Assembly: GCA_022496185.1 (NCBI GenBank)
Contig: WTXG01000355.1
Location: 1-32,036, forward strand
Direction: 5' to 3'
Origin: Multifurca ochricompacta
Taxonomy: Eukaryota > Basidiomycota > Agaricomycetes > Russulales > Russulaceae
DNA: 32,036 nucleotides
Shown here: one piece after another, positions 9,744 through 21,423 of the stretch
How the letters are laid out: every line of letters starts with the position of its first letter
How positions within the stretch are numbered: the first letter of the stretch is position 1
The notes under the pieces: model-generated
The model's input: only the letters and a program-made list of their open reading frames with translations
What the model was told of the DNA's origin: nothing
Databases searched by the model: none
Translations under genes and position numbers: made by a program

Positions 9744-11036
9744 ATGGACTCATCCCTGATGCAAGCACACTCACCATCACAAGACGTACCCATCAAAACA
9801 GAAGAACGTCTTCGCGTGAGTTTGATTCATCAGTCTACCAAAAAAAAACGCGCATATACGTTATCCAGCCCATCCTCGGGTCAACACAAGGAGGTGGGCC
9901 ACAACCGCCGCCCCCGCCACCACCACAGCGAGTCGTTCAACGGTATAAAGACAAGTACGTTAGCAGGATAAATCCTCCCCATTTCTTCCATTTCATTTCC
10001 TTAACGCGCAAAACTGCAGATTCCAAACTCTCCGCGAACGCTATGACACCGTCACCTCAGTGCGTGCCCCTCCCTTTCTTCTTCTTCGAGAAAAAAAGCA
10101 GGACTATTGCTCATCCCTCGATACCCAACTATACTTTCTATCCATGTAGATGCACGCAGAATACTCACGCGCCATCCAACGCGCGACAGAAAAGGAACAA
10201 CGCCTCCAAGCTGAGATCAAGTGAGACGGGTGTTGCCCCCTTCCTTTCCCCTTCTGATCTTTTTTTTTTTTGAATGGTCGTGTTTCCAGTATGCTATTAG
10301 ATGCTGCTCTCGCTACCTCATTATCACAATCCCAATCCCAATTATCACCCTCCTCAGCACCCCCGGCACCAGGACCAGGACCAGGACCGACCTCGAACTC
10401 AAACTCAAACTCAAACTCAGACTCAAACTCGAACTCGGCCTCAGGCTCAGTACAATCAACGACGACACCTACTTCCGCCCATGCTCAACTACCCTCTCCT
10501 TTGGCGCCAACAGGTCCAACGAATGCGACCTCTTCGAACTCGGGTGGCAGCGTCGTACACGCGCGCATAAACGGGCACACCCCTTCTTCTTTCGTCCCTC
10601 CTCCACATTCGCATTCGCACGGACACGAACACGGACACGGACATGGGCATATACATGGGCACAGTCAAGGGTCTAATCATCACGCAACAGCTGTATCTCC
10701 CGAGGTACGCTTCCCCGCCACCTCAACACGATAACCCGGTCTATTTACTCAAAAAAAAAAAACGCGAAACCCCCCCCCCCTCCCTCTCCCTCCTTTCCGC
10801 CCTGACAGGGTACTGCAGCGCCTGTGCCACCACCACTACCTGCACCCCCATTTGCGCCTAGTGGAGGTGCCGAATACGTACCCAATTACCACCTGACATC
10901 ATCATCGTCATCTTCCCCCTCTTCCTCCTATTATTACCTCAGTCCTACCGCTCCTCATCTGCTAGTAGCAGTAGCAAAGACTGCTAGTACCGGTACGCTC
11001 GTACCCTTACCCGTGCCGGTTCACTCACGACGTTGA
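9744..11036 (+). CDS. Coiled-coil protein with Ser/Asn- and His/Gly-rich tail
   Basis: Exons 9744-9815, 9929-9954, 10020-10059, 10150-10220, 10290-10704 and 10809-11036 join in frame to 283 residues. After a short acidic start with a possible sumoylation-type IKTE motif, about residues 23-75 form a charged coiled coil (RVVQRYKDKFQTLRERYD, then AEYSRAIQRATEKEQRLQ). This resembles the coil of INO80-complex subunits of the TFPT/Nhp10 type; that is only a resemblance. The rest looks disordered: Pro/Gly-Pro repeats, an Asn-Ser dipeptide run, a His-Ser/His-Gly run (about 10609-10665), a Pro-rich stretch and a Ser/Tyr-rich end. No HMG box or other folded domain is visible. The start codon at 9744 is the first ATG in frame and has a favourable context. 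It is transcribed away from the BRCT-like gene. Confidence 0.72.
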
Positions 11037-12781
11037 TTTGAACTCCCGTGTGTGTATATGTGTCTGTGTCTGTGTGTCTGTGTCTGTGTCTGTATGGAGG
11101 ATGTTTTCTTGTTCATCATTTGGGTAATTAACAACAAGATATAAATAATATATCTAATGGCGCTCTAATTCACCGTTGCGACACAAATGTTTTCTTTTTT
11201 ATTTATTTATTTCGAGACGAGACGCATGGTACGTTGTCTTTTTCTACCACGTCGTACCAGTGGTACCTTGCAGATCTCCAGATCTCGATCTTTCTCTCTA
11301 CATTTTTATTTTTATTTTCAAAACTAAAACTGTGTAGAGGACAGACAGAGCGAGATTGAGATTGTTGAGTGTTGAGAGATTGAGAGATTGAGAGTATTGG
11401 AAAATCAAGATTGAGATTGATTATTAAAGGTGAAGGAAGTTTCGAAAAAACAAAAAGCGAGAATTTTCTTTTCTTTTCTTTTCTTTTTCACGGATTCATA
11501 CATAATGCGATGGATGGATGTATCGTCATCACGACTGCTTCCCTTCCCTTCCTTCCTTTACTTTTTCTTTTCTTTTTTTTTTTGAGGTTTGATATCTTAA
11601 AAATCAATGCAACGTCGTGAGGGGCGTGAGTGAGTGAGTGAATGAGTGAGCGTAATTGTTTACAGATCCTCTTTGAGTTTTTGCTTGACCCTCTTTCCTC
11701 ACCTGGGGTGTGGGGAGGGAAGAACGACAAAACCAAAAAAAACAAAAACAAAAACAAAAACAAAAACAAAAAACAAAAAACAAAAAGAGGGGAGCGTGGT
11801 TTGGGTTTCGTGCTGGTGCCGTTAATGTGTGGGTTTGAATTGGTTTGTTAATTTCCAAAGCCAAAGAACACTTTCACTTCCACCTTCAGGCCTTTCCTAC
11901 TTGATGAAACTCATGCTTATGTTGTCAAAAAGAAAAAAAAAAAACTGAAGGGTGGTAGTTGGTGTGTGTGTAGACAAAACTCAAGCTTTAGAGTACTACT
12001 TATAAACAAAAAAAGTCCAAGAACATTTCTTTTGCTTCTTCGCTTTCTTATTTGTTCTACCGGATTTTCTGTTACTGTCTCTGGTTACGGGAGATGACCA
12101 GACAACCTCTCCTTCCACCCCCCCCCTTCCCACACGCACACACAAAAACTTTGAGACAAATAGATAATAAAAGACAAGGAATGGAGGTTTAAAAAGAGAG
12201 AGAGAGAAAAGAGACCTGTCAGCGAAGTCGTCAGCAAAAAGTACAACACAAGGAAAAAAATGAAAAATAAACAAAAAGGGGTGTTTGGCCGGTGCGACTC
12301 GACTCGTGCGAAGAAAGAGAAAGGAAAATAATTAAATCAATCAACACAGAACAGTGAGCAACAGGATGCAATGCATAAAAACGCAATGAAAGACAAGGGA
12401 ATGAAAAAACATATAAAGGAGGGAAGGAAAAGGAAAAGAAAAAGAAAAAGGAGGCAACAAACTAACTGGGCGAAGAACGAGGTTTGATGGTCAAGTCAGG
12501 GATGTACAACAGAAAAAGGTCAGGACATGTAAGGGAGAACAGAGCCAAATGATGGGGCGTTCAAAAAAAAAGATTGGATAGCTGGGGATAAACATGGGAG
12601 AATCATCGCCGCAGTTCGAGGAGCGAGGGTGAGCGAGACCAAAAACAAAAAAAAACAAAAAAAAACAAATGAAGATTGGGTGGTTGTTTGTTAGTCCCTC
12701 TTGTGTCCGAGCTGGGAATAAAACGCGCAACAACGAAATCCAATCCACAAAGCCCGTGCAAACCCCCAATGACGTGATAGC
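11037..12781. other. Low-complexity intergenic spacer
   Basis: I see no gene. The stretch lies between the 3' ends of the coiled-coil gene (+) and the HSF gene (-). It holds a TGTGTC-type microsatellite (11047-11094), a GAGATT/GAGAGATT-rich run (11350-11420), TTTTC repeats (11465-11487), a CAAAAA tandem run (11733-11785), GA and A-rich tracts, and CAAAAA again near 12640-12668. Confidence 0.7.
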
Positions 12782-15384
12782 TCATGGCCCAGCACCAGAC
12801 GTTGCTGCCGCCAAGGAACCCATAGGCGGCAACACCGTCGCACCAACGACCGCACGAGCGACACTACCAATACTCGGCACGACCATATCATCGCGACGTG
12901 GTGCACGCACCGCAAGTCCGCTCCCACTCCGCGGTCGCGTCGTCGTCCAGTTAGACCCAAAATGGTTATACCCGAGTGGTGCCGAGTCGCTCCGCGCACG
13001 GGCAAGGCGTTGCTTGTTCCCATCACCACCTACACCTTGGGGAGTAGTCGGAGAAATACCGTTCGCTCCGGCGCTCGATGCCGGCGGCGGAGGAACTCCC
13101 CACCCGCAGTGCGCTGCCGCTTGCGGCCTTGTGCGTCATCAAAATCCATAGAAACCGGAGAAGGAGATGTGCCATAAGGCGCGTGCGTATGTGGGAATGA
13201 GTGTTGTCGTGAGAGCGAGTGCGTGTGCGGATGTATGTGAACCGTTGGCGAAAAATCGGCGGTTGTGGGGCTTGACGCGGGTGAAAGCGAGTGCAAGGAA
13301 GCGGCGCTGGAGAGGCCGAGGCCGGGAAGGGAGTGTGGGGAGATATGGCTATAGTTGGCTGAGTGACGTAGATGTTTGGGCTCTCATCCGGATCGGCGAG
13401 TTCGACTGGGAAAGGCGTGGGCACTAATGAAATTGTTACGTTAACCAATAGTTGAATTAGATCATGACCGTGGCAAATGAAACACAAAAAGAAAAAAAGG
13501 GTTGCGTCACAAGACCAGAAAACGGTGAATGAAGAGGAATGGAGGAGATAAGAGAGAGAAAAAGTTTCCACGTACACCAACCGGGAAAGTTTTTTTCAAA
13601 GGCTTCGTAAAGCGCCTTTGTGAGGATAGTCAGGCGCTCCGTCTTGGCCTTTTCCATAGCGAGGGCGTTGGCAACACGACGATTATCCTCACGCATCTGA
13701 GCGAGTTGCGCCGCTACTTCACCTGGAAGCTCCACGCGATGCTTTATCGAGGGATCGGGTTCGAGAGCTTTACGCTTGATCTCTTCGAGAAGATCTGGAC
13801 GTGCTCTCAAGAATTTATGGTGTGAGAATTCCCACGTTTGAGCATCGGTGGAAGTGCGCTGAGCACGTGGCGTCTAATTCGAATGACGTCGTTGATCATG
13901 TGTGAATGTGAGTGTTTAAATATATCAAATTAATTTTTTTTTTAATTCAAGGAAAAAAACAAAACAAAAAAAAACTTACTCGATTGATTTATGAAATCCG
14001 TACATGTTCAGTTGACGAACAAAGCTTGAGAACTTGTTTCCACCTAGTTAAGAGGGAGTGGACAAGTGAACTATTCGTTACACAGACTTACATTGTTGTG
14101 CTTAAAGTGAGAGCCCAAAATAGTTCGGCTAAATTCGCCAACGTTGGATACAACGAAGCTAGTGATGTGTGTGGGGTGGGGGAGGGGGATGTAAGAATAA
14201 GTGGGGGAAGACATGTCACACAAGAGGGTAGTGTCACATCACACACACCTGGTACCAAGTTCTGTCCAAGATATGAAATGCGCAGATTTTGGATCGTTGA
14301 TCATTCTAACGTTTAATATCATAATTGATGAATAAATGTTGGCGAAGGAAGAAAAGTAGAGGATGGGATGACTCAACTGGTATAATTTCGTGACAAAATT
14401 GTTGGTACCAATAGGCTTGCCAATGACATTCATCCCACTGCCGTTCGTCTGAAGGGACGAGGGGACTTGAGAGTTTGAACAATTCATCTCGAGAGGTTTA
14501 AGATGATCGTCCTGCTCATCGCTTGTAGCTTCATCAATCGGACTTCCGTTTGGGTCAAGGGACGAGGGATACCCCATCTCTACTTCGTCATAAGAGGCCG
14601 GTGTATGGATATCCATGGGCTGGCCCAGGGGATCGAACATGCGCTCGTCCACGTTGGTATGGAGTGACGTGCCAGCCGTAAAGCTTCTCTTTCTAGGAAC
14701 GGACTTGTCAGATGACGACGACGAGCGGCTACTTAGGCCAACGCGGCGGGCGGACAAGTCGCTATGCGTCGGATCAGAATCGAAACGGATGCCCCCCTGA
14801 TTATCAGGAGGAGCAAAAGAGAATTGTGAAGGAGGTCCGGGCTGCTGTGATTGCTGTTGCTGTTGCTGAGACGGTTGCTGTGAGTGGTTGGGGTGAAATT
14901 GAGCATGATGATGAGCGCCAAAGGGAGTGTGATGACCGTTCGATGGGCTCAATGGAGTGATGGGTGAAACACCGCTGGTAGCGGTGGACGTGAGAGGGGA
15001 GGGATTGATGGGGGACAAGTTGGTAGGGGAAGTTACGGTGAGGGAGGAGAGATTGAGTGACAAGGTAGAGCGCTCCATCATGTTTTCCGGAATAGCCTGT
15101 CCGGGTGGTTGGAAATAGCCGCCGTAAGGAGGCGGGTCGCCGAGAGAAGGGGTCGACGGAGTAGAGGAATAGGACGGAGCGTGAGCCGGAAGGAGGTGTG
15201 TACCGTTTGGCCATGACGGTGGGGGCTGTCTCTGCGGCCGGTGTTGTTGTTGCTGCTGCTGTTGTTGTTGTTGTTGCTGTTGTTGTTGTTGCTGTTGTTG
15301 CTGTTGAGATTGTTGCTGAGCAGACTGTTGTGGGGTGTAGGAAAGCTCGCCTGGAGACATGGTATGCGGGTAGTGAACGTCCAT
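12782..15384 (-). CDS. HSF-type transcription factor (frame-broken as assembled)
   Basis: A heat-shock-factor family regulator of the Hsf1/Sfl1 group that binds nGAAn-type DNA elements in the nucleus. Exons read downward: 15384-14378, 14305-14249, 14158-14092, 14032-13980, 13873-13582 and 13423-12782. They give about 706 residues if three one-base gaps are allowed. The N-terminal third is disordered, with a run of about 28 Gln (15241-15330) and Ser/Pro-rich blocks. The DNA-binding domain spans about residues 328-435: NNFVTKLYQ, INDPKSAHFISWTELGTS, FVVSNVGEFSR, GSHFKHNNFSSFVRQLNMY and TPRAQRTSTDAQTWEFSHHK. A leucine/charged coil (AAQLAQMREDNRRVANAL) should trimerise. The tail has SLSRQHSF, RKRQRT and RARSDSAPLGY, as in other basidiomycete HSFs. 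The frame is lost near 13988-13990, 13360-13372 and 13098-13101. Nothing visible distinguishes Hsf1 from Sfl1. Confidence 0.85.
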
Positions 15385-16481
15385 GTGTTGAAGAGAGCAA
15401 TTGGGGAAGTTGGGAAAGAGGTTTGGGCGATTGTTGAGGAAAGGACGAGGAGAAAAAGAAAAAAGAAGGAGAGGAGAAAAGAGGAGATAGATGTCTAGGA
15501 CTAACACGCGGTTAGCATGTGAGGACTGAAACGTGCAGTGTTGATGTGTGAAGGCGGAAAAAGAGAGGATAGATCAGATGAATTGTGATGAATAACAACG
15601 CCAGGCAGTTGTGAGAGGAGAGGAGAAGGAAACATCAACAACCAGGACGGAGGAAGGGGAAGAAGGGGAAAGAGGAAAAGAGAAAAAAGGAGAAGGAGGG
15701 AGGGAGGGGGAGGAAAGAGTAGGGGTAGGGTAAGATACTAAGTGGCCGGAGCTGTCAGTCAGTACATAATTATTCCACCATCGTTTATTTTATTTTATTT
15801 TATTTTATATTTTTATTTTCATTATTTCTTACGCTCTCATTTGTTCACTCACACACACATTCTCTCAAGTAAGTATTGATTGTAAAGAGAGGTAGGTGGC
15901 AGGTGAGCCACCGAATAGACTTTTTGGCCCTTGGGAGAGGAGGACGAGTGGAGGTGAAGGTGATTGCTTTGTTCATTCGTTGTTGGGAACAACAGTGTGT
16001 CGGCCCCCATGAACCATTCTTGACCAAAACCTAACTTATTTTACTAATCCCAAACTACCAGAAGCTGTGTATGTGTATGTTGTATATATGTATATATATA
16101 TGTATATACATATGTATATGTATGTACGTATATGCGTTTTGGAGTGGGTGTGGGTATATGCGTGTATGTATGTGGTCTGGTGTCTTGATTTGATGTGATG
16201 TGATATGTACACACACACAATGAAAATGTAAATGGTACATGATGTACGTCTCGCTCTACGTTCTCGACTCGAGCGATCCCACATGATGACGCCATCGAGT
16301 TCCGTCAGTTGTCACGTTTTCCCCGCTCTATCGACACCCCCGCGCCTCGACCCTTCATCTATCTCTTCATTTCCCCCTCCTCTTCTTCCTCTTCATTTCC
16401 TTCTCTTTTTTTTTTTTATACATATATTTTTATAATTTTTTTTTTCTGATGATCACACGTCGTTGTATCATGAATAAGATC

Positions 16482-16493
16482 TTACGTCACGTG
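16482..16493. promoter_or_regulatory. Overlapping CRE-like and E-box sites
   Basis: TTACGTCA (16482-16489) overlaps the palindrome CACGTG (16488-16493). These match the classic bZIP (CRE/ATF) and bHLH core sites. They lie about 1.1 kb upstream of the HSF start codon; binding is inference. Confidence 0.35.
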
Positions 16494-16623
16494 GGCGAAC
16501 GCGGAGGCGCGGAGGGGGGTGAAATGGGATGGGACCCACCGGTGGGTTGGAAGATTGTAAGTGAAGGGGACAGAGCCGGATTGCACTGAAAGCCCAGCTC
16601 CCCTTCCCCCTCCTCTCTGACCG

Positions 16624-16631
16624 TGACGTCA
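16624..16631. promoter_or_regulatory. Perfect CRE palindrome TGACGTCA
   Basis: A full CRE/ATF palindrome about 1.24 kb upstream of the HSF start codon and 130 bp from the CRE/E-box pair. It is an expected target of fungal bZIP factors; activity is not shown. Confidence 0.35.
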
Positions 16632-18532
16632 TTCATCATCTTATATTACTCCGCTTGGTGCCAAATAATGAGTGACTCCCGAAAGGTTGGCGAGATACAA
16701 CTTGCCTAGACCTGGGCCCTCACCCGTTCTCGGCCCTCGGCCGTCTAGGGGAAACAAACAAACAAACAAACAAACAAACTACATCATCGTCATCATCAAC
16801 ATCATTTTACACTACACACTACACGTTACAACGGGGGAGTTGAGGACATGTCCACGTGTCCAACCTCAACCTCGGGCCGTTGACGCTCACCCATCACCCA
16901 ACCCAACCCATTCCATCCCATGCCAATATTCCCCTTTGCTCACTTCCCCTCTAGCCAGTTGGGAAAAAGAGGAGTGAAGTGATTAAGACCCAGACCCATC
17001 TCTATGTTTTTTTTTTTCGACGCCCGTGAATTTAATCCAGATCTTGTCCGTCCGCAAACGTAAATAAAGGAAGAATAATAAATTGCAACGCGTGCTTGAA
17101 CTTGGACAAACTCATCGACCGACAACAAGCGAAACTTTTAGTCCGTCACGAAGTTCACCTAGTACACACGCATCGCTTTTGGTTTTTTTTAAAAATTGAA
17201 ACAGTCGTTCCTTGGCCTTGGCACGGTCACCCATCAAGTCGCTCTATGTTCAGCGCCGGTGGAGTGTGTGTTTTGTGTGTGTGCTGTTGGGTCTAGCCCC
17301 TCTAACCTCTAGGGTGGTGGTGCAGCTTATCATTATCATATCATATCGTATCGTTAATCAAATCAAATCATCATAAGCGTGGTGTATCCACCTCACCTGC
17401 AATCCAGCAATCCAGAACGACCCATCCATTCATCCAACGTCCAACAACATTCCAAACCCACACAACCAAAAAATAAATTGATAAAATTCTCATTTTCATT
17501 TTCTTTCAAAGTCCCGGTCCAATGGCATTGAGATGGGGTAACAACAAAAGAAAAGCGCACAATGCGCACACCCATGAAATGCATGTGGAAGCAGGCATTT
17601 TGTTTTGCATTGACACACACCACCACCCGAATCCGAAATAACAGAGGAATGAGACTTTCCCCCCCCCTTTTTTTCCCCTCCCTCCCGTTTGAACGTGGTA
17701 GGTGGAAGGGTGGTATATGGACAGACACCCCCCGCTACCCTACCCCAAACCCCCTTCTCTTCTCTCTCTCCCCCCTCTTTCCTTCTCTCTTTATTCCAAA
17801 AAGAAAAAGAAAACGGAGATGAGAAACAGCTTATAAACTCTACTCCACTCTGACTCTTTGAAAATCCACTAACCAAGTAATTATCTACCCCACCATTTTC
17901 TTTCTCCCCCCCCCCATTCTTTTTTTATTATTATAAGCGCGCATACTGTACGCGCGCGCGGTGTAGTCGCTGGACGGACGGATGACGCGCCGTGACGCGT
18001 GATCCCAAAAAAAAAACACCCCAAAAAACAAAAAACATAATAAACGATGTCATGCTATGCTGCTGTTCACCCTCTTTCTCTCGCCAAGTAAAGGACATAG
18101 CATCATAGCATTGAAACTGCTGTTGGTTAGATGGGAAGGGGGATATAGAAAAGGGAATAAAACAAATATCTTTATCTATGGGTGATGTAGTCGCACCTAA
18201 TAAATATATCATATATATCATATATATCATATGATATAGATTCCACACATACAATTGCGCGCTCGCAAGGAGATGACGAAATGATAAGAAGAAAAAGGCC
18301 CAAGGGTCAGGTAGAACCCCTGTTAAAAGGGGGAACAGGAACAGACAAACAAGTGTACAAACGACAAAACACAAACAGGGTGGGGCTCTATGATTAAAAT
18401 CGAACAACGACGTCAGCGAATCTACAAAAAAAACCCCCCAAAGGATCGAGCGGTCGGGCGGACAGGGCGAACGCACTGGAATGTCCATTAGGGATTAAAT
18501 TGTTGTCAACGTCACTCCTAGTCTGTATATCC

Positions 18533-20968
18533 TTAATCCTCCTCGTCCTCCTCGTCGTTCCCTATTACGTGCGCGGGGGACTCTTCGGAGCGCACGCGAG
18601 AGTACCAAGCGCCCCGTGACGCAGTGGGCGTCGCCGTGAGTTCGATCGCACCAGAAGCGTCCTTCATCGACGCCGCGTCAGACGCATTACGCCCAGACGT
18701 GGCGTACAGCGTGATCAAAAGGACGATGTGATTGTACAACAAGAACGTGATGCTTTTTTTTGGTTGTTTAGGGTGACAACGCACACACACAATGTGTATG
18801 TGAAACAAAACAAAAAAAGGAAAGGAAAGGAAAGGGAAATAGGTCAGAACCGGTTAGGGTGGTGTGCGTGTGTTGGGTAGTATAGTACCTACCTGAACAG
18901 GATAAGGATATAGGTCACATGATCCATCCCGCCTTCATGCACATATTGTAATTCTTCGTCTGTCGCAGACATGAATAATAACCCGGCCCCCACCAAGAGC
19001 TGTATACAAACCATCGCATCAGCACTCGGCTAATGAGAAAACAACAACAACAACAACAAAACAAAAGAGGTTCGATACAATATTATAAAAACAAAAACTC
19101 ACAATCGGTGGCAAATGCCTGAACGCGCGCCCTCTGAACGCAGTCGTGGAGGATTCCGCACCGACACCAGCACCATCTGCAAGCGTGTGGTCTGATCTGT
19201 CATCATCCACGCCGTCCGCGGAAGTGTATGACGGTGCGACAAAGCACACCTCAATGAGACGCGTGAGGCCGGCCAGCATGAGCGTGTAGCCGAACACGGC
19301 GTGCACCTTCGTCGAAAGCATCAGCGCCTGCGCGTGGTCTGACATAGCATAGCCTGTCAAAATGATGCTACAACAAAGTTGGGGAGTTAGAGCGAAGGAT
19401 CAGCTGATGGGCAGAGGGGTGATTTGCTCAAAAAAAAAAAAAACCAAGAAAGGGTAATTACATGACTGAGGGGATCACCGTGCGCTGTGGGAGATGAGAT
19501 CGGCGTGTGAGATGCGTCGGTATTAAAGAGGTTAAAGTGAGGCTCGCCTGAGTATTCCGAGAGAGGTAGACACCGAGAAAACCTCCACACCACCCTGAAC
19601 CATGGGAAAGAAGTGATGAACAGAGGCCAATTTCACACCTCGAGCTACCAACTCACACAGTATGCCGAGGATGCTGCATACATTTGGCAGGACGTTAGGA
19701 TGGTCAGAAAGCAAGCAAGCAAATGTTTCAGAGACGCACGTATGCTGCATGTCCTTAACCGACCACACACTACCACGATGTTCTGTAAACGTGTTGACTA
19801 ACAGCCGGAATGAAAAGAAAGCAGCAGAACCTAAGAGAAGAGCGATTATTGCTAGCCAAACGCAGACGCACCGATACCCTGTTCATAGAGGACGCGATCG
19901 GGTTTAGTTGCAACATCTTAGTAGGGCGAGAGGGTACGCACCCAAAGCAAGATGACCCATGAATCCCACCAGTCGGGACTACGCCCGCTTCTACGAACCC
20001 AGGCCTCCCCCACGAGGAGTAGGATGGCTAATATGACGCCATACGCGATGAAGCCGCTACCCTAGACACACCGTACCAAAAAGGTACCAAATGACAAACA
20101 AAACGCGTCAGGGGACTTCTCTCATTTCAATTCAATCCCGTCCCCACCCCCACTTTCCCTCGATCCATCCCCTGGCAAAAGTGAGGCGAGGAGAGGAAGG
20201 GCAGGGGGGAGAGGAGAGATAAGGGGAATCGTATATCAAAACAGCACATGCTCACCATTATATAATGTGCGAGACACTGAGGCAGCGCGCCGTTACGACA
20301 GTATCCGCGGAAGGTGATCACGCCAAAGAGAATCTGCGTCCATCCGAGTATGGGATAAGACTTTCCGACGATCCCGTGTGCGCGCACGGCCCAGGGCCGC
20401 AGCGTTCGTTCGTGGATGTGTAGCTTGAGGTACACACCGAGCGCGAGCTGCGTCGCAAGTGGCACGAGTAGGATATTGGCGAACACGCCATGTACGCTCG
20501 GGAGGAATAGCCGACCGCCGTGCGCGTGTCCGAGGACATAACCGCCCAGTGTGAGTACGATCCCTGCGGTCTACATAACACAGGAATTAATTATTTTTTT
20601 TTGTTTTTTTAAACAATAAAAAAAAAAAACGACCCGGCACGATTTCAAAAGAAAAAAAGGTGGGTTAAAGGTGGGTTGGGAAGGGAATGGTAAAGGGAGG
20701 ACGTTAAGGGGTGGCCGCGCACCTGGAGCGGAACATGCCATCGGCTGCGTGAGAGACCGAATACCATGCCAATGGGGAAGAGGATGCCCCAGACGACAGC
20801 TTGAAGAAATATGTGTAACCAGAGGATCGAGTCTACGGGTGCGTTGGCCTTTTCTTCGGAAATGTCACCGTCATGTTCATGCGCGCGTACGGCTGTGGCG
20901 AGGGTGAGAGTGGCAAAAGCGAGAGAAAGGAGGAAAAAGGGAAGCAAGCGGCGTGAATGCTTGCTCAT
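18533..20968 (-). CDS. YTP1: YTP1-like multi-pass membrane protein
   Basis: A polytopic membrane protein of the Ytp1 family; its biochemical role is unknown, though the family has been compared to electron-transport membrane proteins. Exons read downward: 20968-20723, 20570-20256, 20062-19942, 19878-19872 (7 nt), 19797-19740, 19673-19657 (17 nt), 19594-19462, 19367-19103, 18999-18893 and 18752-18533, about 495 residues (474 if a 63-nt in-frame GC-AG intron in exon 7 is removed). Seen are a signal peptide (residues 1-28, ending VRA), an N-terminal membrane domain with conserved His ([49 protein letters not shown]), then [39 protein letters not shown] and [12 protein letters not shown], the Ytp1 C-terminal signature. 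The tail is acidic and cytosolic-like. A one-base surplus in a G run (20039-20041) breaks exon 3. Confidence 0.85.
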
Positions 20969-21423
20969 TGTTCAAATGTCGATGATCGTGGATCGTTCGT
21001 TAGCGCAGCTCGACGACGATGGCGACGTTGACAAGGACGGGGACAATAGGGCGCGACTTCCCGTAAGTCGGTTGTGAGTGGTGGAATGGAAGTCGGCCCG
21101 ACCGACATCAAGTTGAGGATGGCGCTTACTCTTCCTTCCTTCAACTTGGTTCTCACCTCCAAAGAAAGATACTTCATTTTACTACAATACGGGGACAGAT
21201 CTACATCTACGTAAAGTGGGAACGTCGAAAAGTGACCGGGATGCCCGCTTAGCCAACAATCTTCTATGCTCCGGGCACTGATGATGGCTCACGAGTGTGG
21301 CAGTGTTTCGCACCCAAGCACCCAATGATACAGGTGCCCCTTCGTACAGCAGTCACTGAAATGGAAAGGAAAGATTAGGTTTTCGGTCACCTCGGACATC
21401 CGCCAGGACGCTCGAATAGCCCA
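20969..21423. other. Intergenic region upstream of the YTP1-like gene
   Basis: This 455-bp stretch lies between the YTP1-like start codon and the stop of the next - strand gene, so it should hold the YTP1 promoter and the neighbour's 3' UTR. An ORF at 20965-21177 (-) has no recognisable features. I see no clear regulatory motif. Confidence 0.5.

Larger units (their letters stand above)
15385..18532. other. Long intergenic region upstream of the HSF gene
   Basis: No convincing gene in 3.1 kb. The part next to 15384 is the HSF 5' leader and promoter; the part near 18532 is the 3' flank of the YTP1-like gene. It contains purine tracts (15600-15720), TTTTA repeats (15786-15815), a TATATG/TGTATA microsatellite (16068-16135), an AAAC run (16751-16779), an ATATATC repeat (18205-18235) and C/T-rich stretches. 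ORFs within are compositional artefacts lacking codon structure or domain motifs. Confidence 0.65.

Noticed and set aside
12669..13427. + strand ORFs opposite the HSF last exon
   Set aside because: The - strand reading gives the known HSF tail (RARSDSAPLGY and others) once the one-base gaps are allowed.
15198..15498. Leu- or Val-rich + strand ORFs
   Set aside because: Antisense of the HSF polyglutamine run.
17393..18488. Several 100-185-codon - strand ORFs between HSF and YTP1
   Set aside because: No domain, no codon pattern, and low-complexity Cys/Phe/Val strings from G/T-rich microsatellites.
20965..21177. A 70-codon - strand ORF just upstream of YTP1
   Set aside because: No conserved feature; it lies in what must be the YTP1 promoter and overlaps its first codon.
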